64,000 nucleotides of DNA from Cryobacterium adonitolivorans (GTDB lineage: Bacteria > Actinomycetota > Actinomycetes > Actinomycetales > Microbacteriaceae): the NCBI RefSeq assembly GCF_004402695.1, contig NZ_SOFL01000049.1:17059-81058 (forward strand), given 5' to 3'. The translations under genes were made by a program, and so were the position numbers. The notes under the pieces were generated by a model that did not search any database, was not told the DNA's origin, and saw only the letters and a list, made by a program, of their open reading frames with translations. Within the stretch, counting starts at the first letter, position 1. The number at the start of each line of letters is the position of its first letter. This document shows positions 26,629 through 34,688 of this stretch, in pieces.

Positions 26629-27374
26629 CAGGTGCCGCCGTCGAGGGCGAGCGCGAGCGCGGCCGCCTCGGCACGCGGGGCGTCGAGGTAGCGCCGGCCG
26701 CCGGCCTGGTACACAAGCGGATGCCCGGTGGGCAGGTTGAGCCGGTGGATGGCCGACTTATCGAGGGCCTCGAGCACGGCGCAATACGCACGTAGCGAGT
26801 TGCCGTGCGCCACGACCAGCACGGTGCGGTCGTCGGCCAGGAGTGGCAGCACCCGCTCGGTGTGGATCTCGGCCACCCGGCCCATCACGTCGCGCAACGA
26901 CTCGGTGCGGGTGAGCGCCCGCCGGGGTAGGCCGCGGAACAGGGCGGTGGCCGCGAAGACCGCGAGCTGCTCGTCGGACATGGCCGGTGGCGCGGTGTCG
27001 ACCGAGCGGCGCCAGGCCAGGAACTGGGCCTCGCCGGCCTCGGTGCGCACGTCGTCCTTGTGTCGGCCGGTGAGCGCGCCGTAGTTGCGCTCGTTCAGGC
27101 GCCAGTCGGTGCCGACCTCGTGCGCCGGCAGGTCCAGCGCGGCGGCGACGACCGCCGCGGTCTGCACGGCGCGCTGCAACGGGGAAACGAGCACGGCATC
27201 CGGCACCAGGTCGTTCGCCTTGAGCAAGCCGGCCGCGGCCAGCGCCTCGTCGGCGCCCGACGCTGACAGCCCCGGATCGAGGATGCCGGTGAAGAGACCG
27301 GCGGCGTTCGCGGTGCTCTGGCCGTGGCGGAGCAGAACGAGGGAACCACCGCTCGGCATGCTCGTCACCGTCAC
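26628..27374 (-). CDS. gpmA: 2,3-bisphosphoglycerate-dependent phosphoglycerate mutase in the fluoride operon
   Basis: A 248-residue histidine-phosphatase-fold mutase that interconverts 3- and 2-phosphoglycerate. Seen: LLRHGQSTANAAGLFTG with the phospho-accepting His, SPLQRAVQTA, LNERNYGALTG with the catalytic Glu-Arg, and AHGNSLRAY. It is the first gene behind the fluoride riboswitch and is coupled to two fluoride channels. Fluoride inhibits enolase, the next glycolytic step, so a dedicated mutase may help flux under fluoride stress (inference). Start could be GTG 27374, GTG 27368 or ATG 27359. Confidence 0.88.
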   Translation of the reverse strand: MTVTSMPSGGSLVLLRHGQSTANAAGLFTGILDPGLSASGADEALAAAGLLKANDLVPDAVLVSPLQRAVQTAAVVAAALDLPAHEVGTDWRLNERNYGALTGRHKDDVRTEAGEAQFLAWRRSVDTAPPAMSDEQLAVFAATALFRGLPRRALTRTESLRDVMGRVAEIHTERVLPLLADDRTVLVVAHGNSLRAYCAVLEALDKSAIHRLNLPTGHPLVYQAGGRRYLDAPRAEAAALALALDGGT

Positions 27375-27415
27375 CCACCAGTCTCGTCGGCCGGCGACGG
27401 CGCGACTAAGAAGTC

Positions 27416-27474
27416 GGTAGGAACCATCAGCGCGGTCGGCGGTTCGAGCAGATGCTCAGGTGGGATCCATCACC
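27416..27474 (-). promoter_or_regulatory. Fluoride riboswitch (crcB motif)
   Basis: Read on the minus strand this 59-base segment shows the conserved parts of the fluoride aptamer in order: GGTGATGG, a CACC arm pairing with GGTG, ACCGCC, and finally GCTGATGGTTCCTACC. It lies about 40-60 bases upstream of the mutase start, in front of two FluC channels. Fluoride-bound aptamers turn expression on. A short CGTCG/CGACG hairpin at about 27385-27400 lies between aptamer and gene and could be part of the expression platform. A covariance-model search would settle it. Confidence 0.85.
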
Positions 27475-27493
27475 ACGCAAAAGGCTACACCGC

Positions 27494-27967
27494 TCAATCG
27501 GACTCCCACGGCACGTCATCGTCGAACGACACCGGCGCCAGGGGGACGACGACGACAGGACGGCTCTGCCGGTGGGCCAAGTGCATCGCGATCGATCCCG
27601 CGAAGAACTCCTGCAAGCTGCCGCGCACGGCGCTGTCCCGGGTGCCGACCACGATCATCGCGGCCCGGAGCGTCTCGGCGAGCTGCCCAAGCGCTCTGGC
27701 CGGGTCGCCGGAGAGCTGGCGGGTGCTCCATTCGATGTCGTGGCCGCCCAGGATGCGGGTCAGGTGCGCGGTGAGGTACGGGTCGATGCCCGCGCCGTCG
27801 CCCGGTGCGGGCGCCTCGGCGTGGTCCGCCCGCGGATGCCGGCCCGGGTCCACCCAGGCGCACACCAGCTCGGCGTCGAACCGCGCGGCGAACACCGCGG
27901 CCTGCAGCACGACGCCGTCGGCCTGGCCTGGATAGACGCCCACCACCACTCGGGCTCGGATGTTCAT
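27494..27967 (-). CDS. Universal stress protein (UspA family)
   Basis: A 157-residue single-domain Usp protein: VVVGVYPGQADGVVLQAAVFAA at the start, AELVCAWVDPG, and the C-terminal MIVVGTRDSAVRGSLQEFFAGSIAMHLAHRQSRPVVVVP. The glycine loop is a variant of the ATP-binding G-2x-G-9x-G(S/T), so nucleotide binding is uncertain. It ends 20 bases upstream of the fluoride riboswitch; whether it is co-transcribed is unknown. Confidence 0.85.
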   Translation of the reverse strand: MNIRARVVVGVYPGQADGVVLQAAVFAARFDAELVCAWVDPGRHPRADHAEAPAPGDGAGIDPYLTAHLTRILGGHDIEWSTRQLSGDPARALGQLAETLRAAMIVVGTRDSAVRGSLQEFFAGSIAMHLAHRQSRPVVVVPLAPVSFDDDVPWESD

Positions 27968-28540
27968 GGCGCCCAGAGTGACAGAAGACCCCGAAGCGCG
28001 GTAGGCCCTATCCAGGGCGGCGCTGGTGTGACGTCGGCTCAGTGCCGGGGAGGGGTCGTTAGGTGCTTTCGCCGCGCGTCAGATTGTTTCGGCGACTGGA
28101 TCGTGGACCCGTCGGTCTGGGCCGGCGGGCGGATCCCGCCGGAGGCCCGGCACCAGCAGGTGCTCGACCTCGGGCACCCGGGCGCCGACACGCACGTGCT
28201 CGGCCAGGTCGACGCGATTCTCACCGAGTACGGCATCAGGTACATCAAATGGGACCACAACCGGGTGCACGCCCTGTCCTTTCGCGCGATCACGGCCCTT
28301 TTCGGCCATGCCGGCATCGAGTGGGACATTACCGAGGCCACCCCGGCCGAACGCGCCGCTCACGGGTCGGGTGGTGCGGGTCGGGCAGACCGACCCGGTG
28401 AACCTCGACGGGAGCCGGCGGGGGTCGGCGACTGTGCGGCGCAGACGACGCGCCGAGGACCCTGTTGGGTGTCACGGTCTTGGGCTACACCGACCAGCTC
28501 GTCGAAATCGAGGCGGTCGCCGCGGTGCTCGACGTCGACG
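27968..28540. other. Stretch without an intact gene
   Basis: Between the Usp start and the end of the siderophore-interacting protein gene no intact gene is visible. The first 110 bases show nothing recognisable apart from the divergent side of the Usp promoter; the rest holds remnants of an alpha-galactosidase and a RidA gene, listed separately. Confidence 0.7.
28088..28425 (+). pseudogene. Alpha-galactosidase (GH36) remnant
   Basis: One frame reads RHQQVLDLGHPG, ILTEYGIRYIKWDHNRV and then directly HALSFRAITALFGHAGIEWDITEATPAERA. In GH36 enzymes the WDHNR block, holding the nucleophile Asp, is separated from the SFRAxTAxFGHxGIEWD block by well over 100 residues containing the acid/base, so the middle has been lost in frame near 28265. 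Near 28355 the similarity moves to another frame (LTGRVVRVGQTDPVNLDG, matching the C-terminal region), showing a further frameshift. There is no start and no terminal domain. It cannot be active. Confidence 0.75.
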
Positions 28541-28560
28541 TCATCGACCGAGCGACGGTG
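28444..28560 (+). pseudogene. RidA/YjgF C-terminal remnant
   Basis: A frame reading DAPRTLLGVTVLGYTDQLVEIEAVAAVL matches the C-terminal strand of RidA-family enamine deaminases (LGVxxLxxxxxLVEIEAVA). Nothing of the first 90-100 residues of the family is present upstream; the left side abuts the alpha-galactosidase remnant. The right end overlaps the last codons of the siderophore-interacting protein gene on the other strand. Confidence 0.65.
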
Positions 28561-29392
28561 ACTGCTCCGGAACGGGGAGGATCTGGCCGACCGGCTCACG
28601 CTTCTCGGCCTGGAACCGGTCCTCGGTGCGGCCCTGGGCCCAGTAGCCCGACAGGGAGAGTTCGGACCTCTGCACGCCGTGCGCCGTGAAAACATCGCGC
28701 AGACCCTTCATCGCCGAGCGCTCGCCGTGTGCGAAGACCTGCGGCCGGCCGGGCAGCCAGGTCGCGGCATCCACTGCGGCGGCGAGATGAGCGGGGTCCG
28801 TGCCGAAGAGCCACTGTATCTGCACCGCCGTGGGCGCCGCCAGCTCCAGGATTTCGCTCGGGCCGGCCGCCTGGATGAAGGCCAGTCCCTCTGCCGTGGC
28901 GGGCAACGACGCCAGGGCGGATGCGATGGCGGGCAGTGCGGACTGGTCGCCGGCGAACAGGTGCCACGCCGAACCGGGGTCGGGGGCGTAGCCGCCGCCG
29001 GGGCCGGAGAACGTGAGCAGGTCGCCGGGCTGGGCCGCGTCGGCCCACGGACCGGCCAGGCCATCGTCGCCGTGCACCACGAAGTCGATCGAGAGAGTGC
29101 GAGCGATCGTGTCCACTTTCCGCACCGTGTATGTGCGCGTGACCGGAAGGTCCTCCGCGGCGAGGGTTTCACGCAGGAGCGGAACATCGAACGGCGGCGT
29201 GAGGCCGAGCTCCCGCTTGGCGAAGTAGATCTTCACGTACTTGTCGGTCGCATCGTTCGTCACGAAGCTCTCGAACTGCTCGCCGGAGAGGACGATCCGC
29301 ACCAAATGGGGACTCAGTTGCTCGCGTCGCACGACCGAGAGGGTGATTTGCGGCCTGACGGGACGGGCCGGTGCAAGAGTGGGAGTAGTCAT
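28541..29392 (-). CDS. Siderophore-interacting protein (FAD ferric reductase)
   Basis: A 283-residue SIP-family flavoprotein that reduces ferric siderophores in the cytoplasm to release iron. Seen: an N-terminal FAD-binding barrel with LSPHLVRIVLSGEQF and the flavin motif PVTRTYTVRKVD, then the SIP C-terminal domain with HLFAGDQSALPAI, FAHGERSAMKGLRDVF and LSGYWAQGRTEDRF. ATG 29392 is preferred; a TTG three codons upstream is possible. A possible DtxR/IdeR box lies 17 bases before the ATG. Confidence 0.9.
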   Translation of the reverse strand: MTTPTLAPARPVRPQITLSVVRREQLSPHLVRIVLSGEQFESFVTNDATDKYVKIYFAKRELGLTPPFDVPLLRETLAAEDLPVTRTYTVRKVDTIARTLSIDFVVHGDDGLAGPWADAAQPGDLLTFSGPGGGYAPDPGSAWHLFAGDQSALPAIASALASLPATAEGLAFIQAAGPSEILELAAPTAVQIQWLFGTDPAHLAAAVDAATWLPGRPQVFAHGERSAMKGLRDVFTAHGVQRSELSLSGYWAQGRTEDRFQAEKREPVGQILPVPEQSPSLGR

Positions 29393-29409
29393 CCAGACCA
29401 ACTCTAAGT

Positions 29410-29428
29410 TAGGTAACCCTCACTTGGC
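29410..29428. promoter_or_regulatory. Possible iron box (DtxR/IdeR type)
   Basis: The 19-mer at this position matches the actinobacterial iron-box consensus TTAGGTTAGGCTAACCTAA at 13 of 19 positions on the minus strand, including the full ACCTAA half. It lies just upstream of the siderophore-interacting protein start, the kind of gene DtxR/IdeR represses when iron is plentiful. Confidence 0.6.
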
Positions 29429-29443
29429 AATGCCGGGGTGCGG

Positions 29444-29914
29444 CTAGCCGAAGCGCAAGATGCGGAATCCCGCGGCGTCCAGGGTGGTGAGACCGAACCG
29501 CTGCCGGAGGGTGCGTTCCTTCTGGCCCGGCACGACGTTCGAGAGCGCCAGGGCCACATGGAACAGGACCTCCGACGCGACCAGGCGCTGCAGCTTCGGG
29601 GGCGCGAGCCGGGACCGGGCGCTCTGCACCACGACAATCCGCACGGCGTCGGAGGCGATGTGGTCCTCCAGCTCTCGAAGCAGCGTGGCGGCCTTCACGA
29701 GTGAGGATCGCCGGGCGTCCCGGTCGATGGCCAGCACGACGACGCGCGCCGGACGCTCGGCCGACGCGTGGTCGGTCACCGGGATTTCCGCTGCTCGCGC
29801 GCCGGTGCGTAGCACGGTCAGGAGTTCGTCGGCATCCCCCTCGAGCAGGATCGGTGCGGTCAGAACGTGTGCCGCGATAGCCCGAAGTTGTTCCGCTCGC
29901 CTCTTCCGCGACAT
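29444..29914 (-). CDS. Hypothetical protein
   Basis: A 156-residue protein that I do not recognise. Seen: an alternation of strands and helices (ARVVVLAIDRDARR, LVKAATLLRELEDHI, DAVRIVVVQSARS, VASEVLFHVALALSNVVPG) suggesting a small alpha/beta domain, and no signal peptide. The ATG at 29914 is chosen because a strong GGAGGGGG ribosome site precedes it by four bases. It faces an uncharacterised membrane-protein gene on the other strand. Confidence 0.6.
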   Translation of the reverse strand: MSRKRRAEQLRAIAAHVLTAPILLEGDADELLTVLRTGARAAEIPVTDHASAERPARVVVLAIDRDARRSSLVKAATLLRELEDHIASDAVRIVVVQSARSRLAPPKLQRLVASEVLFHVALALSNVVPGQKERTLRQRFGLTTLDAAGFRILRFG

Positions 29915-30015
29915 ACCGCCCCCTCCGCTGTCCATCCATTCTGCGGCACAACCGACGGGAGCGGGCCTAGACACCGCCGGATGGTCGGGGCAAAGATCGT
30001 ACCGATGAACGCCGG

Positions 30016-30555
30016 GTGGCCGGCGCGGGATGGATACCGGTGAATGTAGACACAACGAAGCCCTGGTCGACCGCTCGGCTGCGGGAGCGGTTCATCACTC
30101 CCGAGCTGGTCTCAGGGACCGTGCTGGTGAGCGTCGTGATCGCCGTTGCCGACGAGTCGGGCGGCATCCTCGATGTCTTCGCGATCACGCTGATCAGCGT
30201 GCTGGTCTTCTGGGCCACCGAGGTCTTCGCGCACGCCGTCGCCGCGCAACGGCGTCGACCGGATACCGAGACCGTGCAGGTCAGGGCGTCGGTGCGGTTG
30301 GCGCTGCACAGCTCCCAGGGGCTGCTGTTGGCGGGAATCCCGCCGCTGATTTTCCTGCTGTTCGGACTCGTCGGGGTGCGCGACGGTGAAGTGGCCTACT
30401 GGACCGCGCTCTGGGTCGAGGTGGCCATTTTGGCGGCAGTGGGCTGGATCGCCTTCGGCGGCTTCAAGGTCGCCTGGTACTGGCGGGTCTGTGGGTCGCT
30501 GGCCACGGCGGCCCTGGGGATGCTCGCCATGCTGCTGAAGATCCTGGTGCACTGA
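30016..30555 (+). CDS. Membrane protein of unknown function
   Basis: A protein of up to 179 residues with about four hydrophobic segments: two in residues 30-75 (SGTVLVSVVIAVADESGG; AITLISVLVFWATEVFAHAV), then LLLAGIPPLIFLLFGLVGV, VEVAILAAVGWIAFGGF and a C-terminal LATAALGMLAMLLKIL. No family is recognised. GTG 30040 is an alternative start giving 171 residues. The long perfect inverted repeat 36 bases downstream could end its transcript. Confidence 0.6.
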   Translation: MAGAGWIPVNVDTTKPWSTARLRERFITPELVSGTVLVSVVIAVADESGGILDVFAITLISVLVFWATEVFAHAVAAQRRRPDTETVQVRASVRLALHSSQGLLLAGIPPLIFLLFGLVGVRDGEVAYWTALWVEVAILAAVGWIAFGGFKVAWYWRVCGSLATAALGMLAMLLKILVH

Positions 30556-30590
30556 CGCCGGAATGCAGCGATCCAGCGCCCCCACCATCC

Positions 30591-30651
30591 CGCGAGCCGT
30601 GAGTTAAGCCCCAAAGAACGCGAGTTTTTGGGGCTTAACTCACGGCTCGCG
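30591..30651. repeat. Perfect 25-base inverted repeat
   Basis: Arms 30591-30615 and 30627-30651 pair over all 25 bases around an 11-base loop. The right arm begins with TTTGGGG and the left ends with CCCCAAA. It lies between two co-directional genes, after the membrane protein and 21 bases before the TetR start. A very stable hairpin will form; the lack of a terminal T-run argues against a plain intrinsic terminator, and the length resembles a REP-type or mobile palindromic element. Confidence 0.8.
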
Positions 30652-30672
30652 GAACCTCGCTAGCCTTGCACC

Positions 30673-31278
30673 ATGGCGACCCTGGGCAAATACCCGAAAG
30701 GCGTTGCGAAGCGCGCCGAGATCCTCGAGACCGCGCTGGCGCTCGTGGCTCGGCAGGGTTTCCACCAGACCTCGGTGCGGGACATCGCCGCCGCGGTGGG
30801 GCTCACGCAGGCCGGCCTGCTGCACTACTTCGAGTCCAAGGACGACCTCTGGGTGGCCATCCTCCGTACCCGGGACGAGATCGACAAGGCGAAGGATCCC
30901 GAGGACCCGGACCCGGCGGCCACCTTCGCGGCCCTGATCCGCCACAATGCCGAGGTGCCAGGACTCGTGCAGATGTTCGCCAACCTGTCGGCCGCCGCGG
31001 CGACTGACCCTGAGCATCCGGCGCACGGCTATTTTCGGGAACGCTACGCGCACTCGCGGAGCACTATCGCGGCCGGGCTGGGCCGGATGCAGGCATCCGG
31101 TCGCCTCGACGCCGCGGTCGACCCGGAGATGTTGGCGTCGATTCTGATGGCGGTCAGCGACGGCATGCAGGTGCAGTGGATGTTCGACGAGACCCGCGAC
31201 ATGGGTGCCCACGTCGAGGCCGTGATCGCCCTGGCCCGGGCCGGGAACCGCCCGCCGGCGAGCGGGTCCCCGGCCTGA
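30673..31278 (+). CDS. TetR-family transcriptional regulator
   Basis: A 201-residue regulator with an N-terminal TetR helix-turn-helix (ILETALALVARQGFHQTSVRDIAAAVGLTQAGLLHYFESKDDLW, residues 17-60) and a C-terminal ligand domain with a TetR_C_6-like pattern (DPEMLASILMAVSDGMQVQWM). It converges on a sugar oxidoreductase/isomerase pair whose genes end 12 bases away, so it may regulate them. The ligand is unknown. Confidence 0.88.
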   Translation: MATLGKYPKGVAKRAEILETALALVARQGFHQTSVRDIAAAVGLTQAGLLHYFESKDDLWVAILRTRDEIDKAKDPEDPDPAATFAALIRHNAEVPGLVQMFANLSAAAATDPEHPAHGYFRERYAHSRSTIAAGLGRMQASGRLDAAVDPEMLASILMAVSDGMQVQWMFDETRDMGAHVEAVIALARAGNRPPASGSPA

Positions 31279-31289
31279 TCGAGCGCCGG

Positions 31290-32396
31290 CTACAGCGTGG
31301 CCGCCGCGGGATCCCAGTCTTCGGCCAGCGGTGTCGGCTGGGGAACGCTCGACGCCACGTCGACCGTGCGACCGGTCTCGGCGGCCTCGGAGACGGCCAG
31401 CAGCACATCGAGCACGTGCGCCGCGACCGCGCCACTGGCGCGCTCGGGCACATCGGCCCGGATGGACCGGGCCAGGTCGAGCACGCCGGACCCGCGACCG
31501 TAGATGGAGCCGGTCGCCGTGAGAACGCTCGGCTCCTCATGGCCGAACCGCCACAGGGTGGAATCACCCTCGAACGTGTTCGGGTCCGGCAGCACCAGGG
31601 TGCCCTCGGTGCCGCTGATCTCCACGAAGCCCATCCGGGGCAGGGCGTTCTGGAAGCTGAACGTGGACTGCGCGGACTGGCCGCCCGCGAACGCGATGAC
31701 CGCGGCGTGATGGGTCGGTACCTCCGCCGGGAACTCGGTGCCGGCCCGGGGACCGCTGCCGATGGTGCGGACGGCAGCGGACGTGGACGACACCGCGCCG
31801 ACCCGGCTGGCGGGGCCGAAGGCGTGCACGAGCGTCGTCACGTAGTACGGCCCCATGTCGAAGAGCGGCCCGGCGCCGAGCGCGAACAGGAACTCCGGGT
31901 TCGGGTGCCAGGCGTCGGGGCCGGGAACGTGGAACATCGTGGTGGCCGTCAGCGGCTCCCCGATGTCGCCGCGCTTGATCGCCCGCATGGCACTCTGGAT
32001 GCCCGCGCCCAGCACGGTATCGGGCGCGCAGGCGACCCGCAGGCCCGCGTTGCTCGCCGCGGTGAGCAGCCTGGAGCCGGATTCGTGATCCAGGGCGAGC
32101 GGCTTCTCGCTCCAGACGTGCTTGCCGGCGGCGATGATCCGCTCACCCACCTCGGTGTGCACGGCGGGGATGGTGAGGTTCACGACGATCTCGATGTCGT
32201 CCCTGGCGAGCAGGTCGTCGACGGACCCGTGGCCGGGAACTCCGTAGGCCTCTGCCTGCGCCCGAGCGCGATCGAGGTCGAGGTCCGCGACGAAGAGCAC
32301 GTCGAGGTCGGCGAACGCCGTCATGTTCTGAAGGTAGGTGCCGCTGATGACCCCGGCGCCGATGACGCCGACGCCGACCCGTCCGGTGCGGCTCAT
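31290..32396 (-). CDS. Gfo/Idh/MocA-family oxidoreductase
   Basis: A 368-residue NAD(P)-dependent dehydrogenase. Seen: Rossmann motif GVIGAGVISGTYLQNM, the conserved EKP in GKHVWSEKPLALD, and FDMGPYYVTTLVHAFGP in the C-terminal beta-sheet domain. Family members oxidise or reduce sugars and inositols. Its start overlaps the isomerase stop by four bases; together they look like a two-gene sugar or polyol pathway. The substrate cannot be told. Confidence 0.88.
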   Translation of the reverse strand: MSRTGRVGVGVIGAGVISGTYLQNMTAFADLDVLFVADLDLDRARAQAEAYGVPGHGSVDDLLARDDIEIVVNLTIPAVHTEVGERIIAAGKHVWSEKPLALDHESGSRLLTAASNAGLRVACAPDTVLGAGIQSAMRAIKRGDIGEPLTATTMFHVPGPDAWHPNPEFLFALGAGPLFDMGPYYVTTLVHAFGPASRVGAVSSTSAAVRTIGSGPRAGTEFPAEVPTHHAAVIAFAGGQSAQSTFSFQNALPRMGFVEISGTEGTLVLPDPNTFEGDSTLWRFGHEEPSVLTATGSIYGRGSGVLDLARSIRADVPERASGAVAAHVLDVLLAVSEAAETGRTVDVASSVPQPTPLAEDWDPAAATL

Positions 32397-33196
32397 TTGT
32401 CGTTCTCCGCAAGCCAGGCGAACGACGCCGCGATGCCCTCGAAGACATCGCCCGCGTAGCCGTCGAACTCCACGACGCGCAGGGCATGCGGGGCTGCCTT
32501 GAGGATGGCGGCGACGCCGACGTCGCCGCTGCCGGCCGGCAGCTGGTTGGAGAAGGCCGTGGCGAGGGCCTCGGGCACCGTGAGGGCGCTCTCGCTGCTG
32601 GGAAGCGACGTGGCGATGTCGCCCTGGATCGGGCCGTCCTTGATGTGCAGGAACTGCACGCGGTCGCCGAGCCGCCGCAGCAGTTCGGGGGTGTCCGCGC
32701 CTCCGACGGTCGACCAGTAGGTGTCGAGTTCAAGGGCGACGTCGGGTGAGAGCCGCTCGAGGAACAGTTCGTAGATGCTGCGGCCATCCACGTGGTTGGC
32801 GAACTCCCACTGGTGGTTGTGGTAGCCGAAGCGCAAGCCCCTCTCGGCCGCAATGGCCTGGAGCTCGTTCACTCGGTCGGCGATCCGTGCGGCGTCGTCG
32901 ATGCTCTGCCAACGGTCGCTCGGGACGAAAGGGTCGATGACGGTGCCGATGCCGAGCTGCGCCGCGGCGTCGAAGGCGCGGGTGGGGTCGTCGGAGTCGA
33001 TGACGGGTGCGTGCCCGGACGGCGCCGTGACGCCGGATGCCGCGAAGGCCTTCTCGAACTCATCCGCGCGTTCGACGAACGCGTACGGCTCGACCTGGGT
33101 GAAGCCGATTTCGGCGACGCGGGCGATGGCGCCCTGGAGGTCTGCGGAGATGGCATCCCTCACGGTGTAAAGCTGGACCGAGGGTGTGCTGGACAT
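32393..33196 (-). CDS. Sugar phosphate isomerase/epimerase (xylose-isomerase-like TIM barrel)
   Basis: A 267-residue AP-endonuclease-2/xylose isomerase-like barrel. Seen: SVQLYTVRDAI at the start, FGYHNHQWEF with metal-binding His, ALELDTYWSTVGG with acidic ligands, VQFLHIKDG and VVEFDGYAGD, the four metal-site strands of the family. AAAGGAG lies 6 bases before the ATG. The upstream region holds TTCTGCAGAA (33232-33241), a 10-base palindrome, and AAACC/GGTTT arms near 33243-33265 that could bind a regulator. Confidence 0.87.
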   Translation of the reverse strand: MSSTPSVQLYTVRDAISADLQGAIARVAEIGFTQVEPYAFVERADEFEKAFAASGVTAPSGHAPVIDSDDPTRAFDAAAQLGIGTVIDPFVPSDRWQSIDDAARIADRVNELQAIAAERGLRFGYHNHQWEFANHVDGRSIYELFLERLSPDVALELDTYWSTVGGADTPELLRRLGDRVQFLHIKDGPIQGDIATSLPSSESALTVPEALATAFSNQLPAGSGDVGVAAILKAAPHALRVVEFDGYAGDVFEGIAASFAWLAENDK

Positions 33197-33280
33197 ACTT
33201 GCTCCTTTGGAAGTGATGGCGCGAAGGATTCTTCTGCAGAAACAAACCTAGTGCTGCATGGTTTTATGCGCCAGACCCTG

Positions 33281-34549
33281 TCACCGATTCTGAGCATCTG
33301 CAGGTCGGCCGCTGCGGAGCAGGGACCAGACCACGACCACCGCGACCAGGGCCATCGCGGCGACGCCGAGTCCCGAGTAGCCCACCAGCAGCAGGACCAG
33401 GCCGGCCAGGGCGCCGCCGAGCGCTCCCGCGGCGTTCATCGACAGGTCGGAGAACCCCTGCAGCGCCGATCTGTCGTGCACCCCCACGGCCTCCGTGATC
33501 AGCGTCGAGCCGGCCACGACGGATGCCGACCAGCCGAGCCCGAGCAGGATCAGCCCGACCGTCATGGCCGTCGCGGTGTCTCCGGCGAGCCAGAACAGAA
33601 CGAGCGCGGCCAGCAGCAGGGCCTGCCCGGCCAGGATCACCGGCATTCGTCCCACCCGGTCGGCCAGGGCGCCGAATACCGGCGAGAGCGCGTACATACC
33701 GGCTACGTGCAGGCTGATGGTCAGGCCCACGATCGTGAGCGAGGCGCCGTGCTCCGAGAGGTGCACGGGCGCCATCGACATGAGTGCCACCATGGTGGCG
33801 TGGCTGAGGGCGATGACCGCGACGGCGTAGCGCGCCAGCGGGTTGGAGCGCACGATGGCCAGTCCGCCGTGCTGCAGGGTGCTCGTCGGCCGGGCCTCGC
33901 GCACCGACAGCGCGGTGAGCAGCGGGTCGGGCCGGAGCCCGACCGTGTAGACCAGGGCTGCGCCGACCTGCGCGGCGAGGGAGAACGCGAACGCACCCGT
34001 GAGCGGCGGCAGGCCCAGCTGCGCCCCGACGACCTCGCCCGGACCGAACAGGTTGGGCCCGAGGACCGCTCCGATCGTTGTCGACCACACGACGATTGAG
34101 AGATCCCTGGCGCGGGTGGTGGGGCCGGCCAGGTCGGTGGCGGCGAACCGGGCCTGCAGGTTGGTGGCCGAGCCGGCGCCCAGCAGCATCAGGGCGAGCA
34201 GCAGCAGGGGGAAGGTGTCGAGCCCGACCGAGGTCACCGCGAGAACGGCGCCGACCCCGGCGATGCCGGCGCCGGTGGCGAGGGACCGGCGGCGGCCGCT
34301 GGCCTGGGCCAGGCGGGCTAGCGGCACGGCCACCAGGGCCGCGCCCAGGGTGCTCATCGTGGCGGCCATGCCCGACCAGGCGTTGGACCCGGAGAGCTGG
34401 GCGGCGAGCAGCGCACCGAGCGAGAGCGTGGCGCCCATGCCGATGCCGCCGAGGATCTGGCCGAGGATGAGTACCTTGACGACCTTGCGCTGCAGTCGGG
34501 GGTGCGCGCTCGCATCCGTGTCGGAGGAGGGACGGCGGGGTGTGGTCAT
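33281..34549 (-). CDS. MFS transporter
   Basis: A 422-residue major-facilitator protein with twelve predicted membrane segments. Seen: RLAQASGRRRSLATGAG after helix 2 (loop 2-3 motif), and the matching FGALADRVGRMPVILAG in the second half. Substrate unknown; the DHA1-like pattern suggests drug or metabolite efflux. The ATG at 34549 is chosen as the first start after which membrane topology begins; the open frame continues upstream over an opposite-strand gene and is not coding there. Confidence 0.85.
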   Translation of the reverse strand: MTTPRRPSSDTDASAHPRLQRKVVKVLILGQILGGIGMGATLSLGALLAAQLSGSNAWSGMAATMSTLGAALVAVPLARLAQASGRRRSLATGAGIAGVGAVLAVTSVGLDTFPLLLLALMLLGAGSATNLQARFAATDLAGPTTRARDLSIVVWSTTIGAVLGPNLFGPGEVVGAQLGLPPLTGAFAFSLAAQVGAALVYTVGLRPDPLLTALSVREARPTSTLQHGGLAIVRSNPLARYAVAVIALSHATMVALMSMAPVHLSEHGASLTIVGLTISLHVAGMYALSPVFGALADRVGRMPVILAGQALLLAALVLFWLAGDTATAMTVGLILLGLGWSASVVAGSTLITEAVGVHDRSALQGFSDLSMNAAGALGGALAGLVLLLVGYSGLGVAAMALVAVVVVWSLLRSGRPADAQNR

Positions 34550-34688
34550 CGGGATCCCTGATCGTTGCGTGGGCGGTGCGGCCGAGTGTGTGCGGGTGTC
34601 GATCAGCCTACGGCGCGGTTGGTCGAGTACCGCCCGACCTTCGAGGTGGAGTATCTTCGCGCCAAGGGTGATGGCGGGAGAACAACGG

